A stretch of 64,000 nt of DNA from Lactobacillus melliventris (lineage in GTDB: Bacteria > Bacillota > Bacilli > Lactobacillales > Lactobacillaceae), in contig NZ_JAAEEB010000005.1 of the NCBI RefSeq assembly GCF_013346935.1, positions 1 to 64,000 of the forward strand, given 5' to 3'. Positions 36,079-44,073 of this stretch are shown one piece after another. Both the position numbers and the translations under genes were made by a program. The first letter of the stretch is position 1, and each line of letters starts with the position of its first letter. The notes below the pieces were generated by a model. The model made no database searches, had not been told where the DNA came from, and was given only the letters and a program-made list of their open reading frames with translations.

Positions 36079-37104
36079 TTGTCTAGCAATTATATGATTG
36101 AAGTTCACGATTTAAATAAGACATTTAAAAAAGTAGTAAAGGAGAAAGGATTAGCTGGCAGTTTAAAATCATTATTTAATCCTCAAACTGTGGACTTTGA
36201 AGCTGTTAAGAATTTGACTTTTAACGTTCCAAAAGGACAAGTATTTGGGTTTATAGGAGCCAATGGAGCGGGTAAATCGACAACAATCAAGATGTTAACT
36301 GGCATTCTTACACCAACTTCCGGTAAATGTACTATTAATGGCTTTAACCCTCAAAAAGACAGAAAAAAGTATGTTCAAGAAATAGGTGTCGTTTTTGGAC
36401 AAAGAACACAATTATGGTGGGACCTTCCTCTCCAGGAAACATATTCTGTATTAAAAGAAGTTTACCAAGTTCCAGATAAAGAGTTTAGGACACGTATGGG
36501 ATTTTTAAATGAAATTTTGGATTTGAATGATTTCATTAATGATCCCGTTCGAACGTTATCATTGGGGCAAAGAATGAGGGCTGATATTGCAGCCAGCTTA
36601 TTGCATAGACCTAAAGTTTTATTTCTAGATGAACCAACAATAGGATTGGATGTGTCTGTTAAAGATAAGATTAGGAAAGCAATAACTGCAATAAATCAAG
36701 AAGAAAAAACGACTATTTTATTAACTACACATGATTTAAAAGACATTGAGCTACTATGTCAGAGAATATATTTGATTGATCATGGGGAAAAGATTTTTGA
36801 CGGTTCAATTGAAGAACTAAAAAAGCAATACGGTAAAATTCATGAAGTAGTTTTTAAGCTTGAAAATAAAAATGACTCTAGCATCTTAGAGTATCAAAAG
36901 AAATTTAGTAATATTGATACTGCAGTTGCTGAAGATACGGTCCACGTTTACTTTGATGCAACTAAAGTTCCTTTACCTAACATAATAAAATATACCTTAG
37001 ATCGGGTGCCTATAGTTGATGTAGCTGTTAAGGATCCTGACGTAGAGGATATTGTGCGGAGATTTATCAGAAGGGAGATTGGTAATGATTCCGAGAAGGT
37101 TTAA
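36079..37104 (+). CDS. ABC-2 exporter ATPase (DrrA/NatA-like)
   Basis: 341 residues. Walker A GANGAGKST (about 62-70), signature LSLGQRMRADIAASLLHRP, Walker B VLFLDEPTIGLD, H-loop LLTTHD, and an extra C-terminal domain (about 255-341). The long N-terminal insert before Walker A (FKKVVKEKGLAGSLKSLFNP) is typical of the group paired with DUF990-type permeases. Start is TTG 36079 behind GGGAGGG. First gene of a three-gene operon. Substrate unknown; drug or lipid export is common for the family. Confidence 0.88.
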   Translation: MSSNYMIEVHDLNKTFKKVVKEKGLAGSLKSLFNPQTVDFEAVKNLTFNVPKGQVFGFIGANGAGKSTTIKMLTGILTPTSGKCTINGFNPQKDRKKYVQEIGVVFGQRTQLWWDLPLQETYSVLKEVYQVPDKEFRTRMGFLNEILDLNDFINDPVRTLSLGQRMRADIAASLLHRPKVLFLDEPTIGLDVSVKDKIRKAITAINQEEKTTILLTTHDLKDIELLCQRIYLIDHGEKIFDGSIEELKKQYGKIHEVVFKLENKNDSSILEYQKKFSNIDTAVAEDTVHVYFDATKVPLPNIIKYTLDRVPIVDVAVKDPDVEDIVRRFIRREIGNDSEKV

Positions 37105-37906
37105 AAAGTACACACCTTTTATCAGTGCTGGCTTAAAAATTAGTCTTTCATACCGTTTAGACTTTATTTGTTATCGACTAGGAGACATTCTTGAAGCTGT
37201 AGTAACATATTTTCTTTGGATTTCAATTTTTAATTCATCAAATGCAGTTACTATTGGTGGATTTAGTATTCAACAAATGAAACTTTATGTGTTTTTAAGC
37301 TTTTTTGTTAGCGTAATTACTAAAACTGGCGTCAGTGACAATATTGGTGAAGAAGTTAAAGATGGATCCATTAGTATGAGATTATTAAAGCCAATTAACT
37401 TTGTAGATACATATCTTTTTAGTGAAATTGGTATAAAGCTCTTGCAGATAATAATGCTGGCAGTACCAATATTTGGCGGTATTTTGATTTTTCAAAGTAT
37501 GAATCCCAGCAGCGTTCCAATTAATTTTCTAAATATACTATTTTTTGCTTTTTCGGCGATTCTTTCATACTTTATCAATTTCTATTTTAATGTTTGTTTT
37601 GGATTCACAGCTTTTGTTTCTAAAAATCTGTGGGGCGCTAGAGTGATGAAACAGGCTATTATAGCCTTTATGTCTGGATCATTAATTCCGCTTTCCTTTT
37701 TTCCAAAAATTATAGCCACTGTTTTACAGATTTTTCCGTTTGGATCGTTTGTTTATACACCAGTAATGATTTATTTAGGTAAGTATCAAGAGTTGGAGCT
37801 GCTCGAAGTACTGGGAATTCAATTATTTTGGGCGCTAGCGTTTTATTTATTATCGAGATTTATTTGGTCTGTGGTAATTAGTAAGTTAACGATTCAAGGA
37901 GGATAA
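37085..37906 (+). CDS. ABC-2 permease subunit 1 (DUF990-like)
   Basis: 273 residues from ATG 37085, overlapping the ATPase end by 20 bases, with AGAAGGGAG before it. Six helices; the segment EEVKDGSISMRLLKPINFVD between helices 2 and 3 is the conserved box of this permease family (seen again as IIRNGQFDKYMLRPISPLF in the next gene). Confidence 0.85.
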   Translation: MIPRRFKKYTPFISAGLKISLSYRLDFICYRLGDILEAVVTYFLWISIFNSSNAVTIGGFSIQQMKLYVFLSFFVSVITKTGVSDNIGEEVKDGSISMRLLKPINFVDTYLFSEIGIKLLQIIMLAVPIFGGILIFQSMNPSSVPINFLNILFFAFSAILSYFINFYFNVCFGFTAFVSKNLWGARVMKQAIIAFMSGSLIPLSFFPKIIATVLQIFPFGSFVYTPVMIYLGKYQELELLEVLGIQLFWALAFYLLSRFIWSVVISKLTIQGG

Positions 37907-37907
37907 A

Positions 37908-38693
37908 ATGCTAAGGTATTTTAAATTACAAAAAATATTTATTGTCCAATATTTAAAACAATTAATGGAATATAAAACTGATTTTGTAATTGGAATTATA
38001 GGTGTATTTTTGACACAGGCATTAAATATTGCTTTTTTATGGATAATTTTCTCCAAGATTCCATCATTATATGGGTGGACTCTAACTCAAATTGCCTTTA
38101 TTTACGGCTTTTCTTTGGTTCCCAAAGGGATTGATCATTTATTATTTGATAATTTATGGAACTTGGGGAAAAGAATTATTAGAAATGGTCAGTTTGATAA
38201 ATATATGTTAAGACCGATTTCACCACTTTTTCAGGTTTTGATAGAAACATTTCAACTAGATGCATGTGGCGAACTCATAATTGGAATTGCATTATTAATA
38301 AAAACTAGCAATATCGTCCACTGGTCATTGTGGAAGGCTGCTTTGTTTATAATTGCTATTCCCTTTGCGACCTTAATTTATACTAGTATTAAAATAATTG
38401 CTGCAAGTATTGCTTTTTGGAGCAAACAATCAGGTAGCTTGATGTATATATTTTATATGTTAAATAATTTTGCTAAATATCCTGTAAGTATATATAACGG
38501 AACTATTCGTATTATTATTAGTTTTATCATTCCTTTTGCGTTCACAGCATTCTATCCTGCCAGCTTTTTTCTAACTGGCAATAAGGGATGGTTTAACATT
38601 GGAGGCTTAATAATAATATCAATATTGCTCTTTACACTATCCTTGTTAATATGGCATAAGGGAATTTCTGTCTATGAAAGTTCAGGATCTTAG
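37908..38693 (+). CDS. ABC-2 permease subunit 2 (DUF990-like)
   Basis: 261 residues, six helices, paralogue of the preceding subunit and separated from it by one base. AAGGAGGA sits inside the end of the previous gene. The two permeases and the ATPase should make a heteromeric exporter. Confidence 0.85.
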   Translation: MLRYFKLQKIFIVQYLKQLMEYKTDFVIGIIGVFLTQALNIAFLWIIFSKIPSLYGWTLTQIAFIYGFSLVPKGIDHLLFDNLWNLGKRIIRNGQFDKYMLRPISPLFQVLIETFQLDACGELIIGIALLIKTSNIVHWSLWKAALFIIAIPFATLIYTSIKIIAASIAFWSKQSGSLMYIFYMLNNFAKYPVSIYNGTIRIIISFIIPFAFTAFYPASFFLTGNKGWFNIGGLIIISILLFTLSLLIWHKGISVYESSGS

Positions 38694-38756
38694 ATGCATT
38701 ATTAAAATTCAACAATAATTTCATTTTGTTTGATAACTTTTATTTCACATTAAAAA

Positions 38757-38777
38757 CCAAGCCATTTCAATGGCTTG
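38757..38777 (-). terminator. hairpin between exporter operon and type I locus 3
   Basis: Perfect CCAAGCCATT/AATGGCTTGG hairpin. T's follow on the minus strand only, so it stops leftward transcripts better than the exporter mRNA. Confidence 0.5.
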
Positions 38778-38903
38778 GTGTATATGATTATAGATAATTT
38801 TCCTAAAATCTGGTTAATATTTGAGATTGGTTTGTTATAATTTAATTAGCGTAGAAAAGTTAAAAGGACGGTAGCTGCCGCTTTCATGAAGGAAGTGAGG
38901 CCT

Positions 38904-38957
38904 ATGAACTATTTTGATTCATACTTCAGTCTCCCAAAAGAAAGGAGCAGCAGTTGA
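38904..38957 (+). CDS. upstream ORF of type I toxin locus 3, coupled by TGATG
   Basis: 17 codons (MNYFDSYFSLPKERSSS) with GGAAGTGAGG before the ATG. Its stop TGA shares one base with the toxin ATG (TGATG), the usual sign of translational coupling. Sequence differs from the upstream ORFs of loci 1 and 2, but the position is the same. Confidence 0.5.
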   Translation: MNYFDSYFSLPKERSSS

Positions 38958-39049
38958 TGAGCACTGCCGAAGCGTTAAGTTTAATGCTTAACTTTGGTAT
39001 GTTTATCTTGACCTTGTTAATGTTTATTGACAAGCATCATGATAAATGA
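38957..39049 (+). CDS. putative holin-like type I toxin, 30 aa (divergent copy)
   Basis: Begins MSTAEALSLMLNFGMF, has one hydrophobic helix (about 8-23) and ends IDKHHDK. The pattern of Met-Ser start, helix, aspartate and charged tail matches the toxins at 160 and 2949. The ribosome site AAAGGAG lies 9 bases ahead. The transcript probably starts after TATAAT at 38836-38841 and ends at the hairpin 39151-39180. Confidence 0.75.
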   Translation: MSTAEALSLMLNFGMFILTLLMFIDKHHDK

Positions 39050-39187
39050 GCAAAATCAAAAAACCGTCCTAGATACTGGCTGGGCGGTTTATAAATTTAA
39101 AAAATTATAACTATAAGCGCAGCTACCGTCCTTTGTGGTGGCTCTACGTGAGGAAGACTTATTGGCGTAAGTCTTCCTTTTTCTTAC
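39050..39187 (-). ncRNA. antisense antitoxin RNA of type I locus 3
   Basis: A strong minus-strand promoter is present: TTGCAC (39222-39217), 17-base spacer, TAAAAT (39199-39194). The transcript would end at the AAACCGCCC...GGACGGTTT hairpin (39061-39090) followed by TTTTTTG on this strand. It covers the 3' end of the toxin mRNA, including its 3' fold-back element (39119-39131). Confidence 0.65.
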
Positions 39188-39665
39188 ACCTGTATTTTAG
39201 CATGAATGCTTTTATGGTGCAATTAAGTATTATAGAGCAGAATTCATAGCGCTAAAGTATATAAGGCATTTTAAATTGCAAAGATAGAGCTAATTTAACA
39301 ACATGCAATTAGTTTACGCGCTAAACTATAAACTTCCTAAACAATTGAAAACATATAACAAAACCGTCCTAGATTGATGTGACCCCCAAATTTGTCCTAA
39401 ATTTGGGGGTCATTTCAATTAAGCGCAGGAACGTTTTTGGTTTACATAAAAAGGTATAGGGAAAATATTTCTATCAAAACAAAAGTAGATCAATTCTTGA
39501 TTAAAGCAAATGCTGAGAGCGCAATTCTAAGGCCAAGTTCATTGAAGTTAGCAAGACCACAAAAGACCAAATCCCAAAGGTTTTTTATGTTAGAACACAT
39601 ACTCTCTAAATGATATAATCATCAATAACTAGTAACGCTCATTTTATAGGAAAGGGGTAAAAATA
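39188..39665. other. IS-end hairpin and unrecognised coding relic
   Basis: A perfect palindrome (39380-39412, TGACCCCCAAATTT...AAATTTGGGGGTCA) matches the IS end at 41533-41560. After it, 39525-39590 reads KFIEVSKTTKDQIPKVFYVR, which resembles the end of AlbA_2-type DNA-binding proteins but is only a fragment. The promoter of the next operon (TATAAT 39614-39619) is at the right end. Confidence 0.4.
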
Positions 39666-39842
39666 ATGGTTAATCCAAAACAATTAGAAGAAGATATTAA
39701 GAATATGAACTATGATCAGATTAATAAAATGATTGACAACTCGACTAATCAAGTTGATACCAATTTCTGGATAACAATTCGGGATCGCGCACTTCAATTA
39801 CGACAGAGACAGATAATTAATCGTAAAGACTTTATTAGATGA
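39666..39842 (+). CDS. short partner (putative antitoxin) of zeta-like toxin
   Basis: 58 residues, ATG 39666 behind AAGGGG. Mostly helical and polar (MVNPKQLEEDIKNMNYDQIN ... RQRQIINRKDFIR). Its stop overlaps the toxin start as ATGA, so the two are translationally coupled. The classical epsilon antitoxin is about 90 residues; this one is shorter and I do not recognise it by sequence. Role inferred from position and size. Confidence 0.65.
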   Translation: MVNPKQLEEDIKNMNYDQINKMIDNSTNQVDTNFWITIRDRALQLRQRQIINRKDFIR

Positions 39843-40489
39843 GTATAGATCTATATATGTTTGCAGGAGTTAATGGAGCCGGGAAATCAACTCTGTATAG
39901 CTCAATAGATGCAAATGAGCGTCCCAAAATTAAAAACAGTAGGCGTGCTAATGCAGATGAAATTGCCCGGAACAACCACTGGGATTGGCGCGACCCTGTA
40001 AGCAATTTTAAAGCAATGAGAATGGAAGTCAAAAGAATCAATTCTTTTATTGCTAATAAACAAAGTTTCAATATGGAAACTACTTTAGCTTCTTCCAAAA
40101 AAACTTATATAAACATCTTAAGTTCAGCTAAGGAGCAGGGTTTTACTACACATTTATTATATGTGGGCGTTGATAGTGCAGAATTAGCTAAAGAAAGGGT
40201 TAAGTATAGGGTAGCTAAAGGCGGTCATGGGATACCTGACGAAGTAATTGATCGACGCTATTCAAAATCAGTCAAGAATTTAGAATTACTAGCTCCATTA
40301 TTCGATAGCGTAGAACTATATGATAACACTAATGTATTTCAGACTATTTATGAAAGAAATAGGTTAAAGACGACGACTTTTAAAACCTCTATAGTCTGGG
40401 CTCAGCCAAGCATTATGGCCGATAAGCATGCGATTAGAGTTAAGCAACTTGCTCTGCAGCGACTTAAAAGAGCAAAGCGAAAGGAATAA
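39839..40489 (+). CDS. zeta-toxin-like kinase
   Basis: 216 residues. Walker A GVNGAGKST (about 10-18), then NADEIARN (about 38-45), ETTLAS (about 80-85) and RVxxRVAKGGHGIPDEVIDRRY (about 118-140), all typical of the zeta toxin/PezT P-loop kinase fold that phosphorylates UDP-GlcNAc or related sugars. The GGHxIP motif with Arg after it is the family's substrate-binding part. Overlaps its presumed antitoxin. Ends before a terminator at 40513. Confidence 0.82.
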   Translation: MSIDLYMFAGVNGAGKSTLYSSIDANERPKIKNSRRANADEIARNNHWDWRDPVSNFKAMRMEVKRINSFIANKQSFNMETTLASSKKTYINILSSAKEQGFTTHLLYVGVDSAELAKERVKYRVAKGGHGIPDEVIDRRYSKSVKNLELLAPLFDSVELYDNTNVFQTIYERNRLKTTTFKTSIVWAQPSIMADKHAIRVKQLALQRLKRAKRKE

Positions 40490-40512
40490 AAATATAGTTA
40501 TTGCTAATTAGA

Positions 40513-40540
40513 AGGATAGCATATGCCATCCTTTTTATTT
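40513..40540 (+). terminator. terminator of zeta-like operon
   Basis: GGATAGC/GCCATCC hairpin with one mismatch, then TTTTTATTT. Confidence 0.55.
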
Positions 40541-40552
40541 AGAAAGGAAATA

Positions 40553-40855
40553 ATGAACGAAAAGAAACAAGAAGATTTAATACTTGCTATAAAAACAAGT
40601 ATTAAAAATGATTTTGAATATAGAATTGAAAAATCATATAAAAATAGTGTTTTTATTGTTGTGTATTCTACTGAAAGTCTCTCTAGCATTTTACATTTAT
40701 GTGGAACGCTTGGTGCCTTTTTTAATTATGGTAAGGCAGAAGAAGTCGATGAAATTCATGCTTTTGAATATGAAATTTCAATAACTGATTATGGACTTGA
40801 TCTTTCAGAGGTTGCAAGATTGATACGTGAACACATAGATCCTAATGATATTTGA
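40553..40855 (+). CDS. hypothetical protein, 100 aa
   Basis: ATG 40553 follows AGAAAGGA; an upstream in-frame ATG at 40523 would overlap the terminator. Alpha-beta, acidic C-terminus (LSEVARLIREHIDPNDI), no membrane segment. It follows the zeta-like operon after a terminator. No family recognised. Confidence 0.55.
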   Translation: MNEKKQEDLILAIKTSIKNDFEYRIEKSYKNSVFIVVYSTESLSSILHLCGTLGAFFNYGKAEEVDEIHAFEYEISITDYGLDLSEVARLIREHIDPNDI

Positions 40856-40880
40856 TAAGACCATCTATCACTAGAGTTAA

Positions 40881-40912
40881 AGAAGGCACTTTAAAGTGCC
40901 TTCTTTAATTTG
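40881..40912 (+). terminator. intrinsic terminator
   Basis: AGAAGGCACTTTAAAGTGCCTTCT perfect hairpin, then TTTAATTT. Confidence 0.75.
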
Positions 40913-40939
40913 CTTAGAGTAGTTGAAAAAGTGACTAAT

Positions 40940-41577
40940 AAAGTTCATGCTTCGTTGGTTACAAATAAACAATAGAAGAATTTTACCACCGTCAAAATCA
41001 ACCTTAAATTTTTTAAGTTTCAGTTCAATAGAGTACACCCATCAATGATCGGTGATAAATACTTCTTTTGCTCATTGAGCTTAAACTCCGTCGCATCTGA
41101 ATACCATTTGTGATTGGGATAAACTGCACTTAAACTGCACTAAAGCTGCGTTTAAACAGGTCAGGCTTGATCGGACCCTAAGTGCTGCGATAGCTGTTGT
41201 ATTTGTGCCAGCGTTTACTGACTATGCCAAATAATTTCATTTTGTTCATTAAGCGCTGCACTTTTTTATGATTGATTAATAAACCGCGCGGTCTTAGTTC
41301 CACAGTAATGCGGCGATAGCCATAGCGGTGCTTTTGTTCTTCATAAATAGCTTTAATTTCAGCCATTATTTCTCGATTATCCCGCTCTTTGTCCTTCTTC
41401 TAGTGTAGTAGTAATTACTGCGAGATAGATGGGGCAGATTCTGATTGGCATTAGTGGTTCCAACCTGATAGTTTTGCCAAAGATTAAAGATTTCAATTTT
41501 GTCTTGCTTAGATAATTTAGCCATAATAATACCCCAAATTTGTCCTAAATTTGGGGTCATATCACAAAAGAAACGGT
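40940..41577 (-). mobile_element. IS3-family (IS150-like) remnant, internally deleted
   Basis: Minus strand. The end palindrome (41533-41560) is followed by the OrfA start MAKLSKQDKIEIFNLWQNYQ (from 41524). OrfB then has EEQKHRYGYRRITVELR and INHKKVQRLMNKMKLFG (41366-41178), the HTH_21 part of IS150-type transposases. Beyond 41178 only fragments remain, one of them WYSDATEFKLNEQKKYLSPI (about 41130-41050) from the DDE core, and then decay. Both OrfA and OrfB are truncated, so the element is inactive. Confidence 0.85.
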
Positions 41578-41618
41578 TTTTATTTGTCTTATTTAGTTTT
41601 GATTAAACAAAGTTCTAT

Positions 41619-42095
41619 TTAATAAGCAGCTCCATCATAAAAGTCAAAACGAGGTTTATTGAAGTCAAAGTCTTTTACTTCACTGAGCTTAAGTGCAATA
41701 TCGCAAACACCCCAGCTCATTAAATTGATTGGTTTGCCGTAGTCTTCATCAGGAATAACCAATACAATGTATTTTCCTTGGGACAGCGCATAACCCAATT
41801 CCATACCGAGACCTACATCTTCTTCATCTGGTAAATAGACGCCGATCATAATATCGCTGGTCTTAATACCAGTTAAATCACCGCGGTAAGTAGCGGTTTC
41901 CCATTCACGATCACGCAGATATTCGGGATGCTCCTCGACATTGATGCCTTTGTATTGATGATCTAAAGGAACATAGCTGTTTTCCAGGTCAATGGTTGGG
42001 TTTTCTTCTAAAGCTTTCATTGTCTTCTTGTAAGCGTCGTTTTGCTTATCGTTAAACCAACCAGCACCAAAATAAACAGTCTTTGTTTTAGTCAT
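41619..42095 (-). CDS. ntd: nucleoside 2-deoxyribosyltransferase (type II)
   Basis: 158 residues, the usual length. The YFGAGWF start, the SYVPLDxQYKGI segment and GLGMELGYALSQGKY with the catalytic Glu are those of Lactobacillus type II enzymes, which move deoxyribose between purine and pyrimidine bases in salvage. ATG 42095 follows AAGGAGA. Lies 24 bases after the tyrosine phosphatase gene, probably the same transcript. Confidence 0.95.
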   Translation of the reverse strand: MTKTKTVYFGAGWFNDKQNDAYKKTMKALEENPTIDLENSYVPLDHQYKGINVEEHPEYLRDREWETATYRGDLTGIKTSDIMIGVYLPDEEDVGLGMELGYALSQGKYIVLVIPDEDYGKPINLMSWGVCDIALKLSEVKDFDFNKPRFDFYDGAAY

Positions 42096-42119
42096 AAAAT
42101 TTCTCCTTACCATTTAAAC

Positions 42120-42920
42120 CTATTTTAAATATATTTCACGTAATTTACTGATTTCATCATCAGTTAATCTCATAATATCATGTAAGTAGTTTTCAACGCT
42201 ACCATAATTTTTATTTATAGTTGAAACTACAAAGTCAATGTACTCGGAGTGCACGGTTTGCAAGTCTTTTAGGATATTTACTGTAACGTCATTTGCTCCT
42301 TCATCTTTGGCTTTTTGCAAAAAATCATGGACAAAGTCTTTGGTGGCAACGTTTGTTAACAGGTAATCTTTTTTGATAGTTTCAAATGGCACACCAAGTG
42401 CTGATAAAATCAGTAGTGCTGCAAAACCAGTTCGGTCTTTACCAGCGGTGCAATGGAAAATTACACTCTGGTCTTCTTCGTCATTAGCTAGCAGTACATC
42501 AAAAAAGTGGCGGTAAGCTTTTTGAGCAGACTCGCTTTTAATCATGTCATCATAGGCCAAAAACATGTGGTCAAATCCGGCTTTGGGATCTTGGTTTTTT
42601 TGACTAAGAATTTCATCAATTCCCTTTGATGACTCGGTCAAGTCCTCACTAAATACCGGATCAAAATTGTAAATGGCGCCTGCAGGAACCCGATCAGGTT
42701 CTTTTTCAGCCTCATCTTTGCTCCGGAAGTCAACGACATACTTAACGCCATAGTCATGTAAAAATTTCAGATCGGTTTTATCCAGTTTGGCTAAGTTAGC
42801 TGTTCTGAGTAATTTATGCATTTTAACAGTTTTCCCGTCAGTAGTTTGATAGCCGCCCAGCTCGCGGAAATTACGGCCACTTGTTACGCCAATTAATTGA
42901 TTTTTAAGTTTTTGGGTCAT
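42120..42920 (-). CDS. tyrosine/serine phosphatase (Y_phosphatase3 family)
   Basis: 266 residues. Active-site loop HCTAGKDRTGFAALL (HCx5R, about 156) fits the family of LpxA-independent bacterial PTPs (IphP-like), with NFRELGGY at the N-terminus. Cytoplasmic. First gene of the operon with ntd. The promoter lies at 42958-42986. Confidence 0.88.
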   Translation of the reverse strand: MTQKLKNQLIGVTSGRNFRELGGYQTTDGKTVKMHKLLRTANLAKLDKTDLKFLHDYGVKYVVDFRSKDEAEKEPDRVPAGAIYNFDPVFSEDLTESSKGIDEILSQKNQDPKAGFDHMFLAYDDMIKSESAQKAYRHFFDVLLANDEEDQSVIFHCTAGKDRTGFAALLILSALGVPFETIKKDYLLTNVATKDFVHDFLQKAKDEGANDVTVNILKDLQTVHSEYIDFVVSTINKNYGSVENYLHDIMRLTDDEISKLREIYLK

Positions 42921-42957
42921 TGAATACCTCCACCTTTGCGTTTGACAATTACACTTA

Positions 42958-42986
42958 ATTTTAGCAATAAACTAGTATATAAACAA
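42958..42986 (-). promoter_or_regulatory. promoter of phosphatase/ntd operon
   Basis: Minus strand TTGTTT (42986-42981), 17-base spacer, TAAAAT (42963-42958), about 40 bases before the start codon. Confidence 0.5.
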
Positions 42987-43063
42987 TTATAAAAAAACCT
43001 AAGTGGATAGTGAAATTATGGTAAAATAAACAAAAGAACATTATATTTCAAAAGGGTGAGAAC

Positions 43064-43555
43064 ATGGAAACGAAAAAAGCTAGCATTTTAGTTCCAGTTG
43101 ACGGTTCAGAGTCGGCAGAAAGATCCTTTGATAAAGCAGTTAAAATCGCAATGACGGAAAATGCACATATCGATGTCTTAAGTGTCATTGATACCAGACA
43201 ATTTTTGGGTGAGATGCAAGATACACTGATTACGGGCGACACCGTTTATCAGATGACGCAAGATTCAGAAAAATATCTTAAAAGCTTAAAAGAATGGGCT
43301 CATGACAACTTGGGCTTTGATGATATTGATTATCACATTCGTTATGGCAGTCCGAAGGCGATTATTTCCTATGACTTTATTAAAGATCATCACAATGATT
43401 TGATTATCATGGGTGCAACTGGACTAAATGCAGTCGAAAGAATGTTGATGGGTTCAGTTACTGAATATGTTAATCAACATGCTTTGGCTGATGTTTTAAT
43501 TGTCAGAACAGACGTTAATAATAATCCACTTAAGCCGCAAAACGGTAAGAAATAA
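43064..43555 (+). CDS. universal stress protein (UspA family)
   Basis: 163 residues in one Usp domain. ILVPVDGSESAERSFDKAV at the N-terminus and the ATP-binding MGATGLNAVERMLMGSVTEYV motif (Gx2Gx9G[ST], about 126-146) are both present, so an ATP-binding type. AGGGTGAG before the ATG. Single gene with its own terminator. Confidence 0.9.
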   Translation: METKKASILVPVDGSESAERSFDKAVKIAMTENAHIDVLSVIDTRQFLGEMQDTLITGDTVYQMTQDSEKYLKSLKEWAHDNLGFDDIDYHIRYGSPKAIISYDFIKDHHNDLIIMGATGLNAVERMLMGSVTEYVNQHALADVLIVRTDVNNNPLKPQNGKK

Positions 43556-43573
43556 TTATACATAAATTTAAAA

Positions 43574-43606
43574 GCATACGATCAACAATTCGTGTGCCTT
43601 TTTTGT
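43574..43606 (+). terminator. terminator of usp gene
   Basis: GCATACGA/TCGTGTGC hairpin with a G-T pair, then TTTTTTG. Confidence 0.65.
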
Positions 43607-43697
43607 ATTGAATACTGAACCTTAAAGCACTATGTAATGATAGTGTTCGTAAATATAACTTTCATTATACAATTTTAAAATAAATTTTGATATTTTG

Positions 43698-43727
43698 TTG
43701 CCATTTTGCGAATATTTATGGTATCAT
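43698..43727 (+). promoter_or_regulatory. promoter of leader 1 / phnD1 unit
   Basis: TTGCCA (43698-43703), 18-base spacer, TATCAT (43722-43727); about 45 bases ahead of leader ORF 1. Confidence 0.5.
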
Positions 43728-43772
43728 CATTATGAAATGAACGTAATTATACTGTTTGGAAGGTTGAGGGCA

Positions 43773-43877
43773 ATGAAGGTAACAGGAAGAATTTATAATT
43801 TATTTTCCTATTTATGTACTGTTCAACTAGCTTTGTTAACCGTTCGTTTTTCTTTCAGAATAACTACCAGGGCATGA
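43773..43877 (+). CDS. leader peptide 1 of phnD1 (attenuator)
   Basis: 34 residues from ATG 43773 behind AAGGTTGAGGG. The peptide is hydrophobic and basic (MKVTGRIYNLFSYL ... VRFSFRITTRA). Its stop codon lies inside the 5' arm of the perfect terminator 43871-43900. A ribosome reaching the end would cover that arm and prevent the hairpin. VRF occurs 8 residues before the end; leader 2 has VRF 10 residues before its end. Inference: translation-controlled attenuation of the importer. Confidence 0.6.
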   Translation: MKVTGRIYNLFSYLCTVQLALLTVRFSFRITTRA

Positions 43878-43906
43878 TATGACATTGGTCATATCATGCC
43901 TTTTTA
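43871..43906 (+). terminator. attenuator terminator overlapping leader 1
   Basis: Perfect 13-bp stem GGCATGATATGAC/GTCATATCATGCC with an ATTG loop, then TTTTTATTT. It stands between the promoter and phnD1, so it must be bypassed for expression. Confidence 0.85.
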
Positions 43907-43930
43907 TTTGCTTAATTTCAGGAGGATGTA

Positions 43931-43954
43931 ATGAAAAATAGAAACGGAAGCTGA
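43931..43954 (+). CDS. 7-codon mini-ORF with a strong ribosome site
   Basis: MKNRNGS and stop, preceded by a perfect AGGAGG at 6-7 bases. It lies between the attenuator and phnD1. Such a strong site on so short a frame suggests a second regulatory leader, or the stub of a lost gene. Confidence 0.35.
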   Translation: MKNRNGS

Positions 43955-44073
43955 TTCGGGTTAATTTTATTTGAATATTTACATGAATAAATTGCCATGA
44001 ATATGACAACGAAGTTTATGCTTAAACAAAATTAAAGTTATGGTAAACGTATTTATTAGGAGTAAAAAAACAA

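Noticed and set aside
43735-43772. Extension of leader 1 to an upstream start at 43695
   Set aside because: It would begin upstream of the predicted promoter -10; the ATG at 43773 has the ribosome site.
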